Origin: Methylomonas methanica
Lineage (GTDB): Bacteria > Pseudomonadota > Gammaproteobacteria > Methylococcales > Methylomonadaceae
NCBI RefSeq assembly: GCF_001644035.1
Contig: NZ_LUUG01000091.1
Coordinates: forward strand, 1 to 32,095
Reading direction: 5' to 3'
Length of the DNA stretch: 32,095 bases
The notes under the pieces: model-generated
What the model saw: only the letters and a program-made list of their open reading frames with translations
Told to the model about the DNA's origin: nothing
Databases searched by the model: none
Shown: piece after piece, positions 25,640-32,095 of the stretch
Numbering within the stretch: the first letter of the stretch is position 1
Layout: every line of letters begins with the position of its first letter
Translations under genes and position numbers: made by a program

Positions 25640-27067
25640 ATGATGCGTAATATTTATTGCAGCGTTGCCATGGCTTTATTGGCATCCGCTTTCAATGGCT
25701 GTTCATTGAATACCGAGTTGTCGATTCCGGAACAGCCGATACCGGCCAGCTTTCAAGACAAATCCGATACTACTAGCATAGCCGCCATTGACTGGCGGCA
25801 CTACTTTAGCGATGCGCTGTTGTTAAAGCTGATCGATACCGCCATCAGCAATAATCAAGACCTGCAAATCGCCTTACAACGCATTGAATCGTCACGTTCC
25901 AGTGTGAAATTGGCCAATGCGGCGATGTTGCCCCAAGTCAGTTTGAATCTCGGCGGTGGGGTAGAAAAATTTGGCTTGTACACGATGGACGGTGCCGGCA
26001 ACGCGACCACCGAAATTACTCCTGGGCGAATCGTGCCGGAGAATTACACCAATCTGTTTGTCGGCTTGCAATCGTCCTGGGAGATCGATGTCTGGGGCAA
26101 ACTGGAAAACCAACGCAAATCGGCCGTTTCAAACTATCTGTCCAGCATTGAAGGTACCAATTTCGTCATCTCCAACCTGGTAGCCGATGTCGCCATTTAC
26201 TACAACGAACTGTTGGCCTTGGATCATGAACTGGATATTGTTCGGCAGACCACCCAGAAACAGCAGGAAGCGCTGGAGATCATCAAACTGCAGAAAGAAG
26301 CCGGCAGGGCCAACGAACTGGCCGTACAACAATTCCGCGCCCAATTGCTCGACACGCAGGTGTTGGAAAATGGTGTGCTGCAACAAATCAGTGAAGCCGA
26401 AAATCAGATCAACTTCTTATTGGGGCGCTATCCGCAGCCCATTGAACGCGCGAAAAACGTGTTTTTTGAAGCCGGTCCGCCAGTCATTTTGTCGGGTATT
26501 CCATCCCAATTACTAAGCAATCGACCGGATATTCGTGAAGCGGAACTTCAGGTTCAGGCCAGCAAATTTGACTTGAAAGCAGCCAAGGCGGCCTTTTATC
26601 CAAATTTCAATATCACGGCCAGTCTGGGTTTTCAGGCCTTCAATCCTGAATTTTTATTTACCTCACCCGCGTCATTGGCTTATTCCTTAGCCGGTACCCT
26701 AGTTGCGCCGATTATCAACATGAAATCGTTGGAAGCCGCTTTCAACAGCGCGCAAGCCAATCAGCTGGCGGCCATGTATCGCTATCAGAAAACCATACTG
26801 AATGCCTACGTCGAGGTGGCAAACCAGCTTTCCAGCATCAAGAGTTTGCAACAAATCAGCACGCTTAAACAGCAACAAAGCGAAGCATTGAAACAATCGG
26901 TCGAATCAGCCAACGAACTTTATAAAGCCGCCAGGGCCAACTATTTGGAGGTACTCATCGCCCAACAAAGTGCCTTGCAATCCAATCTTGAATTAATCAA
27001 CGTCACCAAACGGCAACGCATGGCGACTATCACTATTTATAAGGCATTGGGTGGCGGTTGGAAGTAA
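25640..27067 (+). CDS. RND outer-membrane factor lipoprotein, NodT/OprM-type
   Basis: A 475-residue TolC-superfamily lipoprotein. The signal peptide ends in a lipobox (AFNGC, Cys20). The two-repeat outer-membrane-efflux pattern is visible: DWRHYFSDALLLKLIDTAISNNQDLQIALQRIE near residue 52, and QLLSNRPDIREAELQVQASKFDLKAAKAAFYPN near 290. It forms the outer-membrane duct for the pump encoded 6 bp upstream. The operon likely ends here; no clear hairpin follows in the 93 bp before the ATPase gene. Confidence 0.95.
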   Translation: MMRNIYCSVAMALLASAFNGCSLNTELSIPEQPIPASFQDKSDTTSIAAIDWRHYFSDALLLKLIDTAISNNQDLQIALQRIESSRSSVKLANAAMLPQVSLNLGGGVEKFGLYTMDGAGNATTEITPGRIVPENYTNLFVGLQSSWEIDVWGKLENQRKSAVSNYLSSIEGTNFVISNLVADVAIYYNELLALDHELDIVRQTTQKQQEALEIIKLQKEAGRANELAVQQFRAQLLDTQVLENGVLQQISEAENQINFLLGRYPQPIERAKNVFFEAGPPVILSGIPSQLLSNRPDIREAELQVQASKFDLKAAKAAFYPNFNITASLGFQAFNPEFLFTSPASLAYSLAGTLVAPIINMKSLEAAFNSAQANQLAAMYRYQKTILNAYVEVANQLSSIKSLQQISTLKQQQSEALKQSVESANELYKAARANYLEVLIAQQSALQSNLELINVTKRQRMATITIYKALGGGWK

Positions 27068-27160
27068 AAGTAGCCATCTGCAGACTTGAGTAACGGTTGC
27101 CGATTAAACTTAGCTTCACCCTAACCCTAAGCAGAAACAAACCCGCCAATACTAAGGCAA

Positions 27161-29848
27161 ATGAAAACTCAGAAAACAAATTGGCATAATCAATCACTGG
27201 ATGCATTGGAAACCGGCTTGCAGATTGATGTGCAGCGAGGTCTAACTGACATCCTGGCAGAACAACGCCTGAAACAATACGGCTTGAATTGCCTTACGCC
27301 CCAGCGCGGCAAAAGCCCATTGCGTTTACTGTTTGAACAGGTAAACCAGCCGCTGGTTTACATCTTATTGATTGCGGCGGCGATTACCGGGCTCCTGGAA
27401 GAATGGGTGGATAGCAGCGTCATTTTTGGTGTGGTGTTGGTCAACACCATTATCGGATTCATTCAGGAGTCCAACGCCCTGAAAGCCATTGACGCACTCA
27501 GTCGGGTGTTGACGGTCACGTCCACCGTTCTACGCAATGGTCAACGCCGTTCCATTTCGGCTAACGAGTTGACGGTTGGGGATGTGGTGTTTTTACAATC
27601 CGGCGACAAAGTACCGGCCGACTTGCGCTTGTTGCAAATCCGAGAGTTGCAAATTGATGAGTCCGCGCTGACAGGGGAATCTGTACCGGTAGAAAAGAAG
27701 CTAGCTACGCTAAGCGAGGATACCTTGTTGGCGGATCGTTTTAATATGGCGTATTCCTCAACTTTAGTCACTTATGGCAGTGGCACAGGGGTCGTTGTTG
27801 AAGTTGGTGATCACACTGAAATTGGACGCATCAATAGCCTGCTCAGTAGCACCATTGAGCTGGAAACGCCGCTGACGATTAAGATTGCTCAATTCAGTAG
27901 GTTATTGCTATGGGTCATCCTGGGCTTGGCGGCGGTTACGTTTTTAATCGGCGTATGGCGAGGTCAGTCGCTGTTGGACATGTTCATGGCGTCAGTGGCT
28001 TTGGCTGTCGGCGCTATCCCGGAAGGATTGCCCGCAGCCCTGACGATTACCCTGGCGATTGGCGTGTCGAGAATGGCAAAACGCAATGCCATTATTCGCA
28101 AACTGCCCGCAGTAGAAACATTGGGTAGTACGACTGTCATTTGTTCAGATAAAACCGGTACCTTGACCCAAAATCAAATGACGGTTCAGGCCTTGTATGC
28201 AGGCGGAGAGTTTTTTGACATCACCGGCAGCGGTTACACGCCCGACGGTGACATTGGTCTAAATGGCAAGACGATAGACCACCAAAATTTTCCTGCTTTG
28301 ATGGAATGCCTGAAAGCCGGACTGTTATGTAATGATGCGCGATTAATTGCCGAGCCAGAGAGTTGGCGCATCGAAGGCGATCCCACCGAAGCCGCGTTAC
28401 TGGTGGCGGCACACAAGGCCGGTTTACATCAAGCATCCGTTTGTACCGCTCATCCCCGTCTGGATGCCATTCCATTTGAATCCCAGCATCAGTTCATGGC
28501 GACCTTGCATCATAATCTGGCGATTGATAGTCGCCATGTTTACTTAAAAGGTTCATTGGAAAGTATCTTGGCGCGTTGCGATAAAGCGTTTGACCCGCAA
28601 ATGCAGCTAACGGGATTGGATAAAGCCTTGATGCACCAACAAGTTGAACGCCTGGCGGCACAAGGGCTTCGTGTGTTGGCGTTTGCGCGTGGCGATCATG
28701 ACTATGACGATGTAAACCATGATCAGGTGAAAGGCGGATTCATTTTTCTGGGTTTCCAGGCAATGATCGATCCGCCCCGTCCTGAAGCGATCACCTCAAT
28801 CGCCGCCTGTTATCGGGCAGGCATTCAAGTCAAAATGATTACCGGAGACCATCCTGTCACGGCTTTGGCAATTGCGAAACAATTGGGGATGCGGCATGTC
28901 GAACGGGTTGTGGCGGGGGCGGAGCTGCAGGCCACTCATGAAGCACAATATCCGCAGCTAGTGGAACAATGTGCCGTTTATGCCCGAATTGCGCCTGAAC
29001 AAAAGTTACAGCTGGTGCAAGCCTTACAGGCCAATGGGCATATTGTCGCCATGACCGGTGACGGTGTGAATGATGCGCCGGCCTTACGCCAAGCCAATAT
29101 TGGGGTCGCGATGGGACTTGGCGGCACTGAAGTCGCCAAGGAAGCGGCGGCCATGGTATTGACCGATGATATGTTTTCCACCATTGCGGCGGCGGTGGAA
29201 GAAGGGCGCGGCGTGTTTGATAATCTGATTAAATTTATCGTCTGGACTTTACCGACCAATGGCGGCGAAGGCTTGGTGATTAGCGCCGCCATTTTTGCCA
29301 ATGTTGCCTTGCCGATTACGCCGGTACAAATTCTGTGGATCAATATGTCCACAGCGGTATTATTGGGGTTGATGCTGGCCTTTGAACCCAAAGAGCCCAG
29401 CTTAATGAGTCGCAAACCGCGCGACCCGCAACAGCCGATTCTCAACGGTGTGCTGATTTTTCGGATTTGCCTGGTCTCGACTTTAATGTTGATAGGTGCG
29501 TTTGGGCTGTTTGAATGGGAGCTTGCACGCGGCGAATCCCTGGCTTCGGCACGGACTGTAGCCGCTAATGTGTTTGTTTTTTGCGAAATGCTTTACTTGT
29601 TTAACTGCCGCTCTTTGGAACATTCAATGTTTCATGTTGGGGTGTGTTCCAATTTATGGGTGATTATCGGCGCATTGACTATGACGCTGTTGCAATTACT
29701 TTTTACCTATTGGCCGCCTATGCAAAAACTTTTTGGTACGGCTGCATTTTCCAGCGGAGAGTGGCTATTGATTTTAGGCGTAGCGACAAGTGTTTATTTG
29801 ATAGTCGGATTAGAAAAACTAATGCGTCGCCGACTTTTTAAAAAGTGA
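27161..29848 (+). CDS. P2-type cation-transporting ATPase
   Basis: An 895-residue P-type ATPase with domains in order: N-terminal cation ATPase domain (10-75), actuator with TGES at 171-174, helix 4 with PEGLP at 287-291, phosphorylation motif DKTGTLTQ with Asp330, nucleotide-binding domain, hinge [21 protein letters not shown] near 625-645, then C-terminal helices including [24 protein letters not shown] and overall layout place it in the P2 group (Ca2+, Na+ or K+), but the helix-6 residues do not settle which ion. A weak AAGG lies before the ATG. A small secreted-protein gene follows after 9 bp, implying one transcript. Confidence 0.93.
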   Translation: MKTQKTNWHNQSLDALETGLQIDVQRGLTDILAEQRLKQYGLNCLTPQRGKSPLRLLFEQVNQPLVYILLIAAAITGLLEEWVDSSVIFGVVLVNTIIGFIQESNALKAIDALSRVLTVTSTVLRNGQRRSISANELTVGDVVFLQSGDKVPADLRLLQIRELQIDESALTGESVPVEKKLATLSEDTLLADRFNMAYSSTLVTYGSGTGVVVEVGDHTEIGRINSLLSSTIELETPLTIKIAQFSRLLLWVILGLAAVTFLIGVWRGQSLLDMFMASVALAVGAIPEGLPAALTITLAIGVSRMAKRNAIIRKLPAVETLGSTTVICSDKTGTLTQNQMTVQALYAGGEFFDITGSGYTPDGDIGLNGKTIDHQNFPALMECLKAGLLCNDARLIAEPESWRIEGDPTEAALLVAAHKAGLHQASVCTAHPRLDAIPFESQHQFMATLHHNLAIDSRHVYLKGSLESILARCDKAFDPQMQLTGLDKALMHQQVERLAAQGLRVLAFARGDHDYDDVNHDQVKGGFIFLGFQAMIDPPRPEAITSIAACYRAGIQVKMITGDHPVTALAIAKQLGMRHVERVVAGAELQATHEAQYPQLVEQCAVYARIAPEQKLQLVQALQANGHIVAMTGDGVNDAPALRQANIGVAMGLGGTEVAKEAAAMVLTDDMFSTIAAAVEEGRGVFDNLIKFIVWTLPTNGGEGLVISAAIFANVALPITPVQILWINMSTAVLLGLMLAFEPKEPSLMSRKPRDPQQPILNGVLIFRICLVSTLMLIGAFGLFEWELARGESLASARTVAANVFVFCEMLYLFNCRSLEHSMFHVGVCSNLWVIIGALTMTLLQLLFTYWPPMQKLFGTAAFSSGEWLLILGVATSVYLIVGLEKLMRRRLFKK

Positions 29849-29857
29849 GAATAATAT

Positions 29858-30361
29858 ATGAAAATTAATCTATTGCTTTTCTCGATATTGATCGGTGTGT
29901 TTTTTAGTAGCACTGTTATGGCGAAGCCACATTCTTTGGTATTGCCAACTCAATTCCCGCTAAAGAAGATACAAATAACTGTTTCCAGTCAATCTAATAA
30001 GGAAAACGCCGAAAGGTATCAAATTTCAATAAATGGCAATGGAAACAGTTATTTTATTAAAAATAACCAACAACAACCATTAAACGTTACAAACGATACC
30101 TTAATTGAGCTGCTGAATGATTTTTATGCTGTGCATTTTTTTGAAATTTCGGATACGTTTAACGTCAAGAAAAAGGTAGTTCTCAAGGATAGTCAAACCG
30201 TAACTACCATTGTCAATAAAGAGCCTGCTATAGAGAGTAAAAAGGTTTGTGTTCAACTACGATCCTATAAAAAATGTCTTTCAGTGATTGATAATCAACC
30301 TTTGGGCGTTTCACAAATCGTTAATAAAATTGAAACCTTAACTAGAACAACGGGAAATTGA
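29858..30361 (+). CDS. Small secreted protein, possibly DUF6438-like
   Basis: A 167-residue protein with a clean Sec signal peptide (cleavage after VMA, about residue 22). The mature part, about 145 residues, is basic with several beta-like strands and two cysteines near 130-140. The pattern ISINGNGNSYF, then LIELLNDFYAVHFFEISDTF, then a C-terminal QIVNKIETL recalls the DUF6438 layout, but the match is weak. It is 9 bp downstream of the P-type ATPase and so probably co-transcribed. Function unknown. From here to about 31860 the DNA is clearly AT-richer than upstream. Confidence 0.75.
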   Translation: MKINLLLFSILIGVFFSSTVMAKPHSLVLPTQFPLKKIQITVSSQSNKENAERYQISINGNGNSYFIKNNQQQPLNVTNDTLIELLNDFYAVHFFEISDTFNVKKKVVLKDSQTVTTIVNKEPAIESKKVCVQLRSYKKCLSVIDNQPLGVSQIVNKIETLTRTTGN

Positions 30362-30920
30362 GGACGCCTTTCTTGTAATCAGCTTTGCAGCTGCCATCTT
30401 TGCATGCCCACAAAGGTGTGAGACTCTTCGAAATATTCGAAGCTAACCAATGTTGGGCAAAACAAGCGGTCGTGTCACCAGTCGTCATTTCGATTATGGC
30501 AAATCAAGTTGGGTGTTCATATCAAGGTCAAATCTTCCTTACGGATTGATAGTTTCCCAAATCGGTGGAGTCAACGCGGCGTAATTTCGTGTAGTCATCT
30601 TGGCCTGCCGGTGGGCTGCGCTAACACTTTACCCGCTCCATTTACTTTTAGAAAATCTGAAGTTGCAAAAATAAAGGAGACCATATCATCTGTGTCGAGA
30701 GTAAGATCGGTAGCCCTCGAAAAAATACGGCGTACGTTGATGTCAAGCTGGATTGGGGAATCGATTATGTCTGGCTCATTTTGGAATAATCACTCGCGAA
30801 TAAACCACAATAAATATTTTATCGAAATAGTGTGTGCATAATGATAACGCTTGAAACAATGAATTAACCCGATGTTGATTAAAACAAGAATAAAAATTTT
30901 AAGTCTATAAAGGGGGCGCC
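30362..30920. other. AT-rich intergenic region, no supported gene
   Basis: About 560 bp. A frame at 30509-30841 starts at TTG without a ribosome site, has odd composition and no recognisable motif, so I do not call it. The stretch contains a hairpin at 30426-30442 and ends in an AAAGGGGG ribosome site for the next gene. It may be decayed DNA from a former mobile element, but no transposase pieces are recognisable. Confidence 0.4.
30426..30442. other. Perfect 7-bp hairpin
   Basis: CTTCGAA and TTCGAAG pair around an ATA loop, about 65 bp after the secreted-protein stop. No T-run follows, so it is not a standard terminator; it could be a protein-binding site or a weak transcript end. Confidence 0.3.
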
Positions 30921-31268
30921 ATGAAAATTCTTAGTTTTACCTTTATTATAGGGGTGATTTTTCTTTATTTTATGAATATGGCGATGTTGAAAACAGCCAT
31001 CCCCAACATGGAATGGATAATTCATGCCGGCACGCGATTCTTACTGGGCTTTTTTGTCATGGGGGTGAGCTGTTTCTACGCCAAATCGTTAAGGTTTAAG
31101 AATGCCCTGAAACTGATTCTTGTCATTGTTATATTGGATTATTTCTACGACTACTATATCGAGGCTTACCGCTTAAACTTCCAAATAATATTACATGGCA
31201 TTTATATGTTGGTATGGGGTGCGTTGATGGGGTATCTAGCCGCTAGTCTCAGGGCAAATAAGGGTTAA
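30921..31268 (+). CDS. Small membrane protein of unknown function
   Basis: A 115-residue protein with about four hydrophobic helices (residues 3-20, 35-53, 62-78, 88-108). Short loops include WIIHAGTRFLLGFFVMG and DYFYDYYIEAYRLNF, the latter rich in aromatic and acidic residues. AAAGGGGG lies just before the ATG, giving a strong ribosome site. I do not recognise the family. The DedA gene begins 16 bp after its stop, so the two form an operon and may work together in the inner membrane. Confidence 0.75.
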   Translation: MKILSFTFIIGVIFLYFMNMAMLKTAIPNMEWIIHAGTRFLLGFFVMGVSCFYAKSLRFKNALKLILVIVILDYFYDYYIEAYRLNFQIILHGIYMLVWGALMGYLAASLRANKG

Positions 31269-31284
31269 GCTTTTAGAGCACCCT

Positions 31285-31863
31285 GTGTCGAATATGGATG
31301 CCTTAACCGATGTCATTCAAAATCATATCGAATATGCCCCTGTCATCATATTCGGCGTTTTGTTATTGGCCGGATTTAATATTCCTGTTTCTGAAGACGG
31401 CATGTTGTTTATTGCGGCGTCTCTGGCGATTAAGAATCCGGAAATATTGACCTCTCTCTTCCTGGCGGTTTACCTCGGTGCTTATTGTTCCGATTTAATT
31501 TGTTATGGCTTAGGGCGATTATTAGGCCCCAAGATACTTCAAATTAGGTTTTTCGCTGGAATGATTAGGCAAGATAAAATCGATAAAATTCATGATTATT
31601 ATCAGCGCTATGGAATACTCACCTTGATATTCGGGCGATTCATCCCTTTCGGTGTCCGCAATGGTTTGTTTTTGACAGCCGGATTGGGCAAAATGAGCGC
31701 GATAAAATTTGCCTGTTCCGATTTATTTGCCTGCACGATTTCGACACTAAGTTTTTTCTCGCTTTACTACCATTTTGGGACGGCAGTGATCGAGTATGTT
31801 ATGGAATTTAATATTGTTATTTTCATTTTGGCGTTAAGTGTGGTGGGATATGTTTACCTATGA
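31285..31863 (+). CDS. DedA/SNARE-associated family membrane protein
   Basis: A 192-residue protein of the DedA (VTT domain) family. The signature FGRFIPFGVRNGLFLTAGLGKMS near residues 115-138 matches the family G-R-F-x-P-x-x-R motif. NIPVSEDGMLFIAASLA near residue 32 matches the re-entrant region with its acidic residue. DedA proteins act in lipid scrambling and proton-dependent membrane homeostasis. The start may be GTG 31285 (AGAG before it) or ATG 31294. It ends abruptly after a final helix, slightly shorter than most relatives. Confidence 0.83.
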   Translation: MSNMDALTDVIQNHIEYAPVIIFGVLLLAGFNIPVSEDGMLFIAASLAIKNPEILTSLFLAVYLGAYCSDLICYGLGRLLGPKILQIRFFAGMIRQDKIDKIHDYYQRYGILTLIFGRFIPFGVRNGLFLTAGLGKMSAIKFACSDLFACTISTLSFFSLYYHFGTAVIEYVMEFNIVIFILALSVVGYVYL

Positions 31864-31890
31864 AAAGGCAAACATTAAAGCAGTCGGGGC

Positions 31891-32070
31891 CTAATTGGAA
31901 CCTCCAGTTTTCCTGATATTGTCAATTTGCTCGCCGAATACCGGACAGTCATCTGGGTCAAAGGTTGCCTTAACTATTTAAATTCGATAGTTGCCTCGTT
32001 TGTTGGTTTTGGCCAACCGAGTGAGGTTGCCAACGACTGCTTTGTAGTCCTCCAGTTCGAAGAATCTGGA
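31891..32070 (-). pseudogene. Remnant of an unidentified gene
   Basis: A minus-strand frame reads FFELEDYKAVVGNLTRLAKT, NKRGNYRI, a TAA at 31980-31978, then IVKATFDPDDCPVFGEQIDN and a TAG at 31893-31891. Both parts look like normal protein in one frame, so a gene interrupted by a stop is likely. A stop at 32071-32073 closes it upstream. The family is not recognised. Confidence 0.3.
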
Positions 32071-32095
32071 TTAGGCTGACTGGCCGGTTTAGAGA

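Noticed and set aside
30509-30841. 110-aa frame between the secreted protein and the small membrane protein
   Set aside because: TTG start without a ribosome site, odd residue composition, no signal or domain, and no reason to prefer this frame.

Overview
The window looks like chromosomal DNA of a gammaproteobacterium. The gene set, the roughly mid-range GC and the REP-like repeats would suit a methanotroph-type Methylococcales genome, but no marker gene proves this. There are no rRNA, tRNA, phage, CRISPR or intact transposase genes. Almost everything recognisable is a membrane transporter, an envelope protein or a stress protein, so the region reads as an ion, pH and envelope homeostasis block.

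Layout. 1-1566 is mostly decayed or non-coding DNA holding two small lipoprotein genes and two copies of one promoter/operator module. 1567-4125 carries a ClC chloride transporter whose gating glutamate is replaced by alanine, then a CPA2 (Kef-type) antiporter. 4362-5684 (minus) is a secreted GH5 glucanase. 6137-7346 (minus) is a second Kef-type gene, broken and flanked by REP-like repeats. 7493-11944 (minus) holds an OpgC-like acyltransferase, a tandem universal stress protein, a SulP anion permease that overlaps the stress gene, and a MarR regulator; a TSUP permease diverges from the MarR gene. 13087-16415 has a UPF0182 protein and a decayed DUF502 gene. 16691-18049 (minus) is a DUF21-CBS-CorC transporter. 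18233-20282 encodes a TctD/TctE-type two-component system. It is followed by a 42-residue lipoprotein, a beta-carbonic anhydrase and a complete RND tripartite efflux system (adaptor, pump, outer-membrane factor). 27161-31863 has a P2-type cation ATPase, a small secreted protein, a small membrane protein and a DedA protein, and the last part is visibly AT-rich.

The most interesting system is the predicted regulon of the two-component system. Three promoters share one geometry: two 8-bp half-sites of the form TGAAAGGT set 11 bp apart, then exactly 8 bp, then a TAYGAT -10 box. They lie before the tiny lipoprotein, before the carbonic anhydrase/RND operon, and, on the minus strand, before the CorC-type transporter that diverges from the regulator gene. 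The lipoprotein has a clear relative at 392-526 (same C-terminal SSSTTA, different codons) and a more distant one at 836-1192. I infer a regulon linking an envelope signal to carbonic anhydrase, efflux and ion transport. I do not know of a description of this arrangement.
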